64,000 bases of DNA from Basidiobolus meristosporus CBS 931.73. Lineage: Eukaryota > Basidiobolomycota > Basidiobolomycetes > Basidiobolales > Basidiobolaceae. Below, in pieces: positions 44,850-54,875 of this stretch. The notes below the pieces were generated by a model. The model did not search any database and was not told where the DNA came from. It worked only from the letters and a program-made list of their open reading frames with translations. Numbering within the stretch: the first letter of the stretch is position 1; each line of letters starts with the position of its first letter. The DNA is taken from assembly GCA_002104905.1 (NCBI GenBank), contig MCFE01000389.1, positions 1 to 64,000 on the forward strand, in the 5' to 3' direction. The translations under genes were made by a program, and so were the position numbers.

Positions 44850-46278
44850 ATGACTCTGTGTTTCACCCATTGGGCTGGAGAAAATCCATTTTCTGACCTT
44901 TTTTTTGGGATCAATGCTGAGACCCACATGTGGGAGCACTGTGGTGGTGTATAGGTCCAAGGGAGAGATACGTCCAATACTTCTCAAGTGTTTTGTGTGT
45001 GGGGTGCTCACTGGGTGCAATAACCTCTGGCAAAAGCTTGCTGGGAATACTTGGGTTCTGTCACTAATCTAATGTGAAGGGGAATAAAGCCACAAGCTTG
45101 TCAAGGGAAAACTATTGAGCTACAATCCCCAACTTAGTTGGCATCTTAACAAAAGTATGTGCTGGGTTCAGTGTCCTTTGGGATGACAATGTACTAAAGC
45201 TTCCAAAGTCAAAACAACTGTAAACTCCACCAGCAGGGACTTGATAAGAATGCAGCTGTGGTCAATAGTTACAAAGACAGAAAAGTATCTTTGCCTGTAC
45301 AAGAACAAACTTGGGAAAGAATCAAATATAGTAAAAGATACCTACTCTGAGTATTTGTCACAAGTAGTACCTCCAAGGTCAGTTGGCTGTCAGCATGGTT
45401 TCCTGGGAGTGTCCTGTGGCCTAGGGTTGGAAGTTCAGCTAGCAGCAGGTAGCAGTGATCACACTAATCAACAAGTTGGTATATTGATAAAAGGGATGAT
45501 GATTTATTGTTGAGGGATAGCCTCCCTTATATACTTTTCTTACTGGCCAAGTGATTATTAATCATGGTGTTCCAGAAGGTTCCGGATATCAATAGAAATC
45601 TTAATGACATCAGAATGACCTAAGAATGTTCTAAGTAGGTGCCGGAAGGTTCTAAGAGGCACAGCACATCCAACCAATCAGGAATCAGTATTCTGAAGCC
45701 TGTGTAACATGGGGATACCATATATGGTATGGAAATGGTAGGGATGATGACACAGGTTGATCATGTGTCACAGGTACTGGCACAGGTACTTGCCTAATAT
45801 AGAAGTACTTATAGCTAGTAATCTTACATAAAGTGAGGGGTAACTTATGCAATAAGGTAAGCAGGTGTAATAGTCAACCGGCTTATGGGATAGTACTGAT
45901 TGGGTAAGACAAATGGGATAAAACTAAAATAAGTGTAGTAGAGATATAGGAAAGTAGAAAATAAGGGAATGAGCACATCTGTCAGTGGGTGTCACTGTCA
46001 CCCCACTACAGCGCCAAGGAATTGAAGACATGCATTTGATGCTCAATACCTGTGGCACTCTGAATTTAGCACATTGTGAACAACATTGATCCCAAAAAAA
46101 AAGGTCATGTAATGGATTCCCATTAGCACTATGGGAAAACAAAGGGGCACTATGCATGACAATGTATAACTATATTTCTCATTGTGTGGCCAAGTATAAG
46201 TAAACTTGTCTCTCTGGCACACTATGGCATTATTTGGTACTCATGGTGCCAAGTGGCACTATCTAACAGAACAAGTCT
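44850..46278. repeat. foldback MITE fragment split by a solo gypsy D LTR
   Basis: Left of the LTR, 44,850-44,939 matches the MITE arm (GTTTCACC...GAGAAAATCCATTTT...GGATCAATG). Right of it, 46,011-46,278 continues the MITE to its terminus GAACAAGTCT. The MITE sequence is continuous once the LTR is removed. Its left terminus is lost. Confidence 0.7.
44940..46010 (-). repeat. solo gypsy D LTR, 1,071 bp
   Basis: Reverse complement of 2,239-3,309, with the same length and TG...CA ends. It is flanked by GCAC on the left and GCGC on the right, a 4-base duplication with one later substitution. No internal element sequence is present. Many substitutions relative to the left-edge copy are visible but colinearity is kept throughout. 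Confidence 0.9.
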
Positions 46279-46284
46279 CAAAAT

Positions 46285-47110
46285 AATAACCCATGTGAGT
46301 TATGAAGTATGTCAACTAGATCACACCCATTGAACAGAGTACCAATTATTGCTTATGGAAAAGCCAGCTATCTTGCTAAATGCTGGGGCATCTCCAATGC
46401 AGATAATACTATGCCTTGTGACATTAATGCCACTTACCAGTATCCCACTGGATAGTAAATAGAGCTTATCCTGCAATAGATGATGATAACCAATGAGGTT
46501 GAAAAGTGACTTAGGCTTAGGTATCAGTTAAGACTGCATCAGATTTCTGTTGTGATATTATAAGATTAGTGACAGATTTAGGTTTATAAGAATAAGTGGC
46601 AAGCAGGATTTACTGGTAGAGTACTTCTTCAATGATGATCAATCTAGTGCAAAGTCAATGGTATGGCCATAGATATCTTCACAGCAGGCCTTGCTTCCTA
46701 GTTGCCTGTAATGTTTACCATCAAAGTATCAGATATGTTTGCACTTGATGAGTACTGAGTACAGTACTTTATAGCCTTACAATATTTGCCAGACTGTATG
46801 AGCTTCTTTGGACATGATATTGGAGGAATTAATCCAGAATGGGAACAATACTCTTCTCCTATGATGGTGGACTCCTGACAAGGTAGACACCTTGCAATGA
46901 TGACATGCTCTGATGCAAATGCCATACAGCCTTTTACATATGCTGGTAGCAGGATAGTTTTGGTGTCATATGTCAATAGCAGCATGATGATTGCCCAATT
47001 GCACTATGTACATAGTATGTTGCATTCCAGACTGATTTTGTCCAGAAGCAGCAGCAAATCTCCCATGCCACCATTACTGATACTGGTTAGCATGCCACTT
47101 CTCTAGCCTC
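46285..47110 (-). pseudogene. Plavaka/Tnp2-like transposase fragment, copy 4
   Basis: The minus frame 46,698-46,985 reads CQESTIIGEEYCSHSGLIPPI, YCKAIKYCTQY and DTLMVNITG, parallel to 35,953-36,219 in copy 3 (CQEPTTIEEKHSSHSRYIPVI). Sequence 46,300-46,690 parallels the following transposase block. Truncated and broken by stops. Confidence 0.55.
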
Positions 47111-47149
47111 AAAATATCATCATTCACTAATTGATGGATTAATTGGCTC

Positions 47150-47660
47150 ACCTGGCTCCATAAAGCATCCTTGAGATTTTTTCCCATTGATGTTGTCTCA
47201 TTGCATATAAAAATATGTTGTTCACCTGCCAAAGGTTATTATGGTGGAGACACTTATTGAATGGCAGATTTAAATGGAATTACTTGTCATGTGTGAGGTT
47301 GGGCTTAATATTTGCTTTAGGTATAGGGACTTGTGTAGGTCAGTACAATCTATATTTCAGTTACAACTGAAGTTTTAACAGAAGTAAATCAATGAATATG
47401 CTTGAAGAGTAAGAGCATTGGCTGAGTCATCAAGTAAGGAGTGTGAGAAAGAGGCAGTAGCTAGTCAATATGCACAAGTGCAAGATATAATAGAGTGTTT
47501 GAGATCAGAAGGCCAGAAAAAGGTAGAAAACTAATCAACAGCAACTTGGTGCTTGTTATGGTGAGTAATTTTGATCACATTTTTGGTGGGATCTGCAATG
47601 TAATTTTTTCTCAAATGATTTTTACACAGTGGCCTAACTGCATCACTACCTCTTAGTCAC
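47150..47660 (+). pseudogene. accessory-gene 3' region fragment, copy 4
   Basis: Sequence such as GTGTGAGGTTGGGCTTAAT and GAGTCATCAAGTAAGGAGTG matches 26,650-26,800. It is head-to-head with transposase fragment copy 4, again the same order as in the other copies. No usable frame. Confidence 0.5.
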
Positions 47661-47869
47661 AGGCCTTTCACAAGGTCCTGCAAATTGCTGATCTTTAGCT
47701 GGGTAACTTGCTCTGTTTCCCACTGACTGAAGTTGGGAGCTAAATTCCACTATTGATAATAACCAGCTAATTTTAGATGTCAGATTGCATATTGCTAGTC
47801 AATGCATCTTCTCCCACTCTCATATTCATTTCTGGAATATTTTCTTGTTGCTTTCCAGTATTATGTATG
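47661..47869. other. no recognisable gene
   Basis: Short spacer between the copy 4 debris and an old gypsy LTR fragment; nothing seen in it. Confidence 0.35.
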
Positions 47870-48320
47870 TGTAATTAAAAGATACAAGCTGGGCTCAGCA
47901 TTCATTGAGATGACTATGTCCTGAGCTTCCAGAGTCAGAATAACTGTAAGACTCACCAGCAGGCTTGAGACAGGAATGCAACTTGCTCAACAGCTGCAAA
48001 GACAAAAAGCTTCTTTGCCCTTACAAAAGTAAATTGGGAAAGAATCAAATAAATAAGAGATATATGGTCTGAATGATCCTCACAGGTGGTGCTTTCCAGG
48101 TCAGTTGGCTGTCCACATGATTTCCTGGGGGTCTCCTCTGGTGTTGGACTGGAAGCTTAGTTAGAATCCAGTGGAAGTGATAACACTAATCAACCAGCTG
48201 CAATATTGAAACAGGGATGATGATTTTTTGTCTCCCTTCAATACATCTCTCAGTGGCCAAGTGATTACTGGTGATAGTGCTCCAGAAGGCACTGGATAAT
48301 AGTAGAAGTTGTAATGTCAT
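47870..48320 (-). repeat. old gypsy D LTR fragment
   Basis: Blocks such as CAGTTGGCTGTC, GTTTCCTGGG-like and GTGATAACACTAATCAAC follow the order of 45,140-45,600 in the solo LTR, with much more divergence. Both ends are missing. Confidence 0.7.
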
Positions 48321-48484
48321 CATGAAGTTCTTTTAGAAGCATCACTTAAACATCTTGTAAATCCACCTGACAACTAACTTGACATAGTAACCAAGATCAG
48401 AGTTTACACATTTGAAAAATTTCTGCAGATTTTTTGTTAGGACTTAGTTGGAGTATTTTGCCCAAGACATATGGTAACTGGGAC

Positions 48485-48890
48485 ATGACTTTACATGGTC
48501 CAGGTAAACCACACACTGAATATGCTTAGGAGGGCCTTAGATGCATATAAGTGTGAGCTCATTGGACAGCTTTGAGACTTCTTCATATCATGGGCACCCA
48601 GTGTTTGGTGAAATATTCCAGGTAAGTCCTTACCAGGAACTTGGGTAGAATACAGTAGGATTTGTAGGCTGTGTTCAAAGTTATTGAATTAAGTGGGTAC
48701 CAAGGTGTAATTGCAAAATTTCCAACACTGGGACCTTCCCATGAGTATTGTGTGCTTGTTCTGCTAAGACCATGCAAAAGTATAATTATCATCTTCACAT
48801 TCAATAGATCAAGAGGTGAGAGCCACACAATCTACTTGTTCTCCTGGACACTGATGATATCTCCCAGGCTTACCCAGAAGCATGAGCACC
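48485..48890. repeat. two copia LTR fragments in inverted orientation
   Basis: 48,485-48,725 matches the copia LTR as it stands in copia B (TTTACATGGTC to AAATTTCCAACA), and 48,726-48,890 matches the LTR in the opposite orientation (GGGACCTTCC to ATCTCCCAGGCTTA, as in the solo LTR at 44,200-44,340). They meet tail to tail, which may mark a rearrangement. Confidence 0.65.
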
Positions 48891-49532
48891 TGGTGAAAGT
48901 CCATATTATTCAGCATCTATAGCTGGGAGAATATACAAAACCAATATACCATCTGGCCCAAGCAGTTGCCAACAATACCTGTGAGAAATACCAAACTTGG
49001 TTATAGTATTGCCAGTATTTTGTGGGGATTTTTTGGTCAGATTTCAGGTGGAAATATCTTGGGAGTAAGTCAGCTGACTGTCATCATATTTGGTAGGAGT
49101 ACCGCTCAGTTAAGGCGTTGATAACTTTATTTGGGGGGGTTGTCATGATTGCCATGAGGTTGTATTGACTACTCCCATGGCCACAATGTTAGCGGGGTTT
49201 AGGGTGATGATGGTGATGGTGATACATCATCCTGTTCAATAATTGACTTGCTGGATTCCCCGATCATCATGTGACTCCGGCCTACCCAGATCACTGGGAT
49301 CGGAGATGAGTAACACCCAATTTCAAGTCACCCTCCAGCTTAGGGGTAGGGGTAGGAACCTACCCATCTGATAGGGTCATGGTCTGGCAGGAGTACCGAT
49401 ACAAAACCAACCAACCAGATAGCAGCTTTTGGAGAATCAAGGAACACAAGCAGCATCTACGATCTACACCCCCCCCCTCCACGACATCTTCATCGCGGGA
49501 TCGTAATGGCGTCACGTCCAGTAGTCATCACT
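48891..49532. other. transposon/gene boundary and CRY-DASH upstream region
   Basis: Around 49,080-49,140 the sequence changes from AT-rich repeat material to higher-GC unique sequence. It contains a GATGATGGTGATGGTGAT microsatellite (49,206), a TTAGGGGTAGGGGTAGG run near 49,340 and a run of nine C near 49,470. Several GATC motifs (near 49,262, 49,281, 49,291, 49,459 and 49,499) could be part of light-responsive elements, but this is speculative. No gene seen. Confidence 0.5.
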
Positions 49533-49540
49533 TATATAAA
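49533..49540 (+). promoter_or_regulatory. TATA box of the CRY-DASH gene
   Basis: TATATAAA sits only 18 bases before the first in-frame ATG (49,558). With a usual TATA-to-start spacing of about 25-30 bases or more, transcription would begin at or after that ATG, which favours the second in-frame ATG at 49,573. Confidence 0.6.
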
Positions 49541-49557
49541 AGGGGATATAGCGAGCG

Positions 49558-51483
49558 ATGGTGAATTCCATCATGTTGCACTCCACACCAACTAGACGTT
49601 CGGTAATCATTTGCCTGTTCCGGCATGATCTACGAATCCGAGATAACCCCATATTGCATTACGCGAATTCCCATCCTACGGCCACCCACATGCTCCCCGT
49701 CTACTGCTTTGACCCACGCCAAGTCAACCTAACCAGAGCCCGGGGGAAAGACTATGCGGAGCCGAAGAGCCGGCTGTTCAACCTGCCGCGAAGCAGCAAG
49801 CTGAGAACCAGGTAGGCCTCTCCAGTAGCTTAACCTTAACCTCTTGCCACTGGTCAACCGATCGAATCAAATCGTCACCGTCAGGTTTCTCGTCGAGTCG
49901 GTGCTGAATTTAAAGACCAATCTGAAGAAATTGGGAAGCGAACTGCTTATCGCGCTGGAGCCACCCGAGGAGTTCCTACCAAGAGTAGCCGACGAACTAC
50001 TCCCGGAGTATGACGTCGAGGCTGTTTACCTGCAGGAAGAAGTAAGTTCAACCCGCTTTTCATCCATCCTGTTGGCCACCCATTTACACCCTAGCTACAG
50101 GTAACCGACGAGGAGATTCGCGTCCAACAAAAGCTTATCCACCGGATGAATGCTCCGGTTGAGTCTTTCCACGGTGCCACCCTGGTACATCCTGAGGATC
50201 TTCCGTTCCCAATGGAAGACCTACCAGACGTGTATACTAAATTTCGTAAGGCGGTAGAATCTATGGATACACCGTTCAGGCCTGTCCTACCTACCCCAAA
50301 GAAGCTCAAACCCCTCCCCGGGAATGATCTGTTAGACCAGATGCTCACCGTGGATGCGGACCATCTGCTTCCGTCCATGGGAGTGGTCGATACCGCCCCA
50401 GATTTGCGGACAGTATTCCCTTTCGGGGGAGGCGAAGATCAGGCCATCGAGCGATTAACCGACTGGGTATGGAACACGAAGAGCATCTCCACCTACAAGG
50501 AAACGCGTAACGGCCTGCTGGGCACCGATTACTCCAGCAAACTATCCCCCTGGTTAGCCCTGGGCTGCTTGTCACCCCGAGAGATCCTGAAGCAGGTGGA
50601 GGCGTACGAGGATAGTAATGAGGCGAACGTCTCCACCTATTGGATCCGGTTCGAGTTACTCTGGAGGGATTACTTCTGGTTTGTGGGCGGGAAGTACGGG
50701 AACGGGATCTTCCACCGGGATGGAGTGTTGGCCAACCGGTCAGACGACCAGCCGTCCTGGAAGGTCGACCCCAACCTGATGAAGGCGTGGATCCACGGAG
50801 AAACCGGGATCCCGTGGGTCGATGCGAACATGCGGGAGCTGCGAAATACCGGGTAAGCAACCCAACGGGGGGAGACTTGATTTGTGAACGGAATTAACCT
50901 GAGATCCACCTAGCTACATGAGCAATCGGGGTAGACAGAACGTGGCAAGTTTCCTGGCGAAGGATCTGCGGGTCGATTGGAGGTTCGGTGGGGAATGGTT
51001 CGAGACCCATCTGCTGGATTACGACCCGTGCTCGAACTACGGGAATTGGCAATACGGTAAGTGGGACAGGGATCAGCGCGTAACCTGGGCACTTGTACTG
51101 ATCAAGGGTGGTTTTCAGTGGCCGGAGTCGGAAACGACCCCCGAGAGAACCGACACTTCAACATGATCAAACAAGCCAAGGATTACGACCCGGAGGGAAA
51201 GTATGTCGCGATGTGGTGTCCGGAGCTTCGAGACGTCCCTGTCGAGCATATCCACACTCCGTGGAAGATGCCCCACGATGTCCAGCAGAAGGCGAATTGT
51301 GTTATTGGCCGGGATTACCCCGAGCCGATCGTTCTCCAGGAGGTTTGGGAAAAGCATGTCGCCAGACCGCCCAAGGACACGAAAAAATCCTCCGGGAATC
51401 CCAACGAACGAGTTTCCAAGAAGGACTCACGTCGACGCCAGCGTCGAAAAGCCAAGGCCTCGAAACCCCACTCCCACAGATAG
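49558..51483 (+). CDS. cryptochrome DASH (CRY-DASH photolyase family), five exons
   Basis: A blue-light flavoprotein of the photolyase/cryptochrome superfamily; DASH members bind FAD and a folate antenna and repair cyclobutane dimers mainly in single-stranded DNA, some acting in signalling. Exons 49,558-49,811, 49,885-50,041, 50,101-50,852, 50,914-51,056 and 51,119-51,483 join in frame to 556 residues; introns are 73, 59, 61 and 62 bases with GT-AG ends. The photolyase alpha/beta domain starts [14 protein letters not shown]. The FAD domain shows [11 protein letters not shown] (246-256), [20 protein letters not shown] (269-288 region), [11 protein letters not shown] (289-299 region), [10 protein letters not shown] (322-331) and [12 protein letters not shown] (373-384), the DASH pattern. 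The last 35 residues form a Lys/Arg/Ser-rich tail. The start may be Met6 at 49,573 because of the TATA box position. It converges on GSIII copy A, with stops 101 bases apart. Confidence 0.93.
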
Positions 51484-51514
51484 CTAGAATGGTCTACATT
51501 CAAACCAAGGAAAT

Positions 51515-51520
51515 TTTATT
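51515..51520 (-). terminator. polyadenylation signal of GSIII copy A
   Basis: AATAAA on the minus strand, 65 bases after the stop codon of the minus-strand glutamine synthetase. It lies close to the 3' end of the convergent CRY-DASH gene. Confidence 0.5.
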
Positions 51521-51584
51521 AAAGCGGGCATATCAAAACAAGCGAGGACGGGGAATGGTAGTTAAATGGGGGGGTCGTCGGGTA

Positions 51585-53846
51585 TTAGTAGAACAAAAGC
51601 TCGGTACTCTTCGGGAGGGCCCAATGCTTGTCAGCCACCGCTTCCTCCAGTTTGTTGGTTCGGGTGGTGATTTTCTCCATGAGGGGGAGGAGGTTTTTGC
51701 AGGCTTTCTTGGCCTGTTCGTGCTCATCCGACTCCACATCTTTAACCGCCTCGGTAAGTTCAGCTATCAGTTCGTGGAAGCCGGAGAGCGTTTCTGATAG
51801 GTCGGTTAGAAGGGAGGTTTCAGCAGAAGCGTCTACGCCAATATCCGACATACACTTGGCCCCGAGCGCAAGCTCCTTTCTGTACTCGTAAGTGCTCGGT
51901 AGGATTTGTTGCTGGACCAAGGTTTTCAGCGTGTTGGCCTCCACGATCAAATCCTTGGCATACCGCTCCTTCATAATGTGGTATCTGGAGTTGAGTTCGG
52001 ACTCGGTGAACACCCCGGTCTCCTCGACCAGCATCTTCTTCGATTCAGCAGTCATCAGCTGCTCAAATGCATCTGGAGAGTTCCTGAGGTTGGGAAGTCC
52101 GCGGCGTTCGGCCTCCTGCACCCACTCATCGGAGTAGTTGTCCCGCTCGAAGCGGATGGGCTTGGTGGAGGCGATGTACTTCTTGATGACGTTGAGTTTG
52201 TCAGCGTCCGAGACCATCGGCTTGTCACCCTTCTCCTTGATCAGTTCCTCGGTGATCTCGTTGAGGGCAGAGGCCACAGCCGCGTTGAGTACGGTGACTG
52301 GGAACGAGGGGGACTGTTTGGATCCAACCGCACGGAACTCGAACTTGTTCCCGGTGAAGGCGAATGGAGATGTACGATTACGATCGGTCAGATCACGGGT
52401 GATGCTGGGAAGTGAGGCAACCTTGACGTCGAGACTAGTGCCTCCAAGCTTCACCGATTGGATATGGGGTCGGGAGAAAGTCTTGATAGGGCGGGCCTCC
52501 TCCACCGCATCAAGGACCTCGCTCAACTGCTCGCCCAGGAAGGCGGACACGATTCCAGGCGGCGCTTCAGCCGCTCCAAGGCGATGATCGTTCGACGCAC
52601 TGGAAATGGTGGTGCGCAGAAGACCACCATGCTTGTGCACCGCGTGAAGTACGGCAACAAGGAACAGAAGGAATTGGTAGTTGGTCTCTGGCTTGACCGT
52701 GGGGTCAAGCAGGTTCTCCCCGCGGTCCGTGGAGAGCGACCAGTTGCAGTGCTTGCCAGATCCATTGATTCCCTTGAACGGCTTCTCGTGGAATAGGACC
52801 TTCAGGTTGTGTCTGTGCGCCACCTTGTGGAGCACCTCCATGGTGATCAAGTTGTGATCAACCGCGATCGAGGCCTCCTCGAAGATTGGCGCCATCTCAA
52901 ACTGCGATGGGGCAACCTCGTTGTGTCTGGTCTTGATTGGGACCCCGAGTTTGTAACTCTCCAGCTCAGTCTCGCTCAAGGTGGCGATCACTCTGCTTGG
53001 CATCTGGCCAAAGTAGTGGTCCTCCATCTGTTGGTGCTTCGGCGGAAGGTTACCGAAGAGAGCGCGACCACAGATCTTGAGATCTGGACGAAGAGCATAT
53101 AATGCACGGTCAATCAGGAAGAACTCCTGCTCCGTTCCGAGCGTGGAGTACACGCGCTGGACATATGGTGGCACGCCGGCTGGGACAGGCTTGATGAGGT
53201 TCAAGAGGCGGCAGGCGGCCTTGGACACGGCCTCACTGGACCTGAGCAGCACTGTCTTCTCATCCAAGGCATCTCCGTTGTATGAGATGAACACCGAGGG
53301 AATGTACAGGATTGAGGTGTTGTGGGGACCGGGCTGGATGAACATGGGACTGGTGGTGTCCCACACTGTGTAACCTCTGGCCTCGAATGTGGTTCTCATT
53401 CCCCCGGATGGGAAGCTTGAGGCATCGGGCTCCGCTTGGAGCAGCTGGGTTCCTGAAAATGAATCAATAGCATGGACATCCTCACCATTAGGTCCATGTG
53501 TAGATTTGAGCGTAAGGAAGCAGTCGTGCTTTTCAGCAGTTGTTCCAGTTTGAGGCTGGAACCAGTGAGTGAAGTGGGTGGCACCGCGCTCAGTGGCCCA
53601 GATACGAACAGCATGAGCAATAGCATCGGCGGTAGCTTTGTCCAAAGTTTGACGACCCTTGACCTGCCTGATGAATTGGGCGAAGACAGGCTTCGGCAGC
53701 GCTTTGGACATGGACTTGAGATTGAACACGTTCTCACCAAAGATCTCGGCAACGGAAATCGCCTTTCCATGAGTAGTGGGGAAATCGATCTTGCGAGGAT
53801 TTCGTTTCACCCCTTCCAGGATTGCGTTGGTTCGTGCTTGATTCAT
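51585..53846 (-). CDS. glutamine synthetase type III, copy A (753 aa)
   Basis: Catalyses ATP-dependent condensation of ammonia and glutamate to glutamine; type III enzymes are about 700-750 residues, larger than the usual fungal type II. The uninterrupted frame starts MNQARTNAILEGVKRN and ends TELLFY. Type III landmarks: N-terminal GENVFNLKSM and KGRQTLDKATADAIAHAVRIWA (63-84), THFTHWFQPQTGTTAEKHD (90-108), LGTEQEFFLIDR (236-247), KTRHNEVAPSQFEMAPIFEE (305-324), GSGKHCNWSLST (362-373) with the ATP/glutamate site, NDHRLGAAEAPP (419-430) and NKFEFRAVGS (500-509). Residues 128-624 are identical to copy B, while the N-terminal 127 and the C-terminal region differ. No intron. ATG lies 82 bases from a TATA-like box. 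The gene is head-to-head with copy B. Confidence 0.95.
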   Translation of the reverse strand: MNQARTNAILEGVKRNPRKIDFPTTHGKAISVAEIFGENVFNLKSMSKALPKPVFAQFIRQVKGRQTLDKATADAIAHAVRIWATERGATHFTHWFQPQTGTTAEKHDCFLTLKSTHGPNGEDVHAIDSFSGTQLLQAEPDASSFPSGGMRTTFEARGYTVWDTTSPMFIQPGPHNTSILYIPSVFISYNGDALDEKTVLLRSSEAVSKAACRLLNLIKPVPAGVPPYVQRVYSTLGTEQEFFLIDRALYALRPDLKICGRALFGNLPPKHQQMEDHYFGQMPSRVIATLSETELESYKLGVPIKTRHNEVAPSQFEMAPIFEEASIAVDHNLITMEVLHKVAHRHNLKVLFHEKPFKGINGSGKHCNWSLSTDRGENLLDPTVKPETNYQFLLFLVAVLHAVHKHGGLLRTTISSASNDHRLGAAEAPPGIVSAFLGEQLSEVLDAVEEARPIKTFSRPHIQSVKLGGTSLDVKVASLPSITRDLTDRNRTSPFAFTGNKFEFRAVGSKQSPSFPVTVLNAAVASALNEITEELIKEKGDKPMVSDADKLNVIKKYIASTKPIRFERDNYSDEWVQEAERRGLPNLRNSPDAFEQLMTAESKKMLVEETGVFTESELNSRYHIMKERYAKDLIVEANTLKTLVQQQILPSTYEYRKELALGAKCMSDIGVDASAETSLLTDLSETLSGFHELIAELTEAVKDVESDEHEQAKKACKNLLPLMEKITTRTNKLEEAVADKHWALPKSTELLFY

Positions 53847-53927
53847 TCTATTCTTAGGATTGATATGGAAAAAAGAGATTGGATTGCTGAAGGGGTTTAT
53901 TGATGTTATTTATTGGCAACGACGCAC

Positions 53928-53935
53928 ATTTATAT
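53928..53935 (-). promoter_or_regulatory. TATA-like box of GSIII copy A
   Basis: ATATAAAT on the minus strand, 82 bases upstream of the ATG at 53,846. Confidence 0.5.
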
Positions 53936-54780
53936 GAAACAAACGGCCAGAAATAGAAAGCTTCTTAAATTCACAGTTGGCACTTCAGTGTTTCTTATGG
54001 GCATATGATTACCGTAAAAAATCGATGGTCAGATGGGCTGCTGTGTAAGTTCAACATAGACCCGTGTCTGAGGTGATTACGGCCCATTCCCTATCTTACC
54101 TAATCTCTGGCAGTACGGAAATCTGGGGATGGGACTGTCATGGTTGATAGGGAAATATCGCCCAATTGATAGGTAACAGAGTCTCTTATCTATGTTACTG
54201 TCCCCATATCACATTACCAAAGAGTTGGGCATGATTGCAATCGACCATTGCACAACGTGTGATTATAGGTTGAAGTCATATGATTCATTAAAGTAGGCTG
54301 GCTATTTCCAGAGTCAATCACAATGGATGATCGATCATCACCGATACGAGCGATTAATTGGTTGATCGATCTGTCCAGGAGGCTTAGCAAACGTCGAAAC
54401 CAAGGAAAGGGTGGACAGGAAAGCCTGGATTTACACATATAATGAGTATAGGACTTGGCTGGGGTCTTATCTATCAGACGCGCAACCAAGGGGCACCATC
54501 CATGAAATCGACCGAGTACCATATTCAGAAATATCGAGGGTTTAAGGGTTCACCAACTAGATCATTTCTGGAAAAAGCAGTATAAACATGGGATTCTCTA
54601 ATTCAGGGAAAGAATATGAACTCATGCTTCGCCCCTCCCCCTAGTGGACAACCCATTTGACCATATGTAATGAATTCGTAGTCAATGGGTTCTTCACAAC
54701 TAATCACAATTGTAACCAATCAGTGGGCCAAAGTGCAGTTGCGCAAAGGTCTATCATGGAATCGCCGTCCACTAAAATAC

Positions 54781-54788
54781 TATAAAAG
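54781..54788 (+). promoter_or_regulatory. TATA box of GSIII copy B
   Basis: TATAAAAG, 87 bases upstream of the ATG at 54,876. The sequence between is pyrimidine-rich near 54,825-54,870, typical of a fungal start region. Confidence 0.6.
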
Positions 54789-54875
54789 TATACCTGACAA
54801 GTATGCTACCACACGCATCAATCCCCTTTGTCTCTATTTCAGAAGGCCACTTTTCTATTCTGATCTGCTTTTGTA

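Larger units (their letters stand above)
53847..54875. promoter_or_regulatory. shared divergent upstream region of the two GSIII genes, with GATA sites
   Basis: This 1,029-base region separates the two divergent starts and has no supportable gene. Several GATA-type sites are visible: TATCTT 54,092-54,097, TGATAG 54,145-54,150 and 54,167-54,172, TTATCT 54,186-54,191, and overlapping TTATCT and CTATCA at 54,467-54,476. GATA zinc-finger factors (AreA/Nit2 type) control nitrogen-assimilation genes in fungi, so they are plausible regulators; binding is inferred only. The region is not palindromic itself, so the inverted duplication does not extend into the promoters. Confidence 0.55.

Noticed and set aside
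49340-49360. Telomere or interstitial telomeric array
   Set aside because: Only two to three imperfect units (TAGGGG); too short to be an array.
51108-53903. Long open frames antisense to or overlapping GSIII copy A (for example 51,906-52,415 plus and 52,138-52,587 plus)
   Set aside because: They mirror the coding frame and reappear in identical form opposite copy B; they are shadows of a GC-rich coding sequence.
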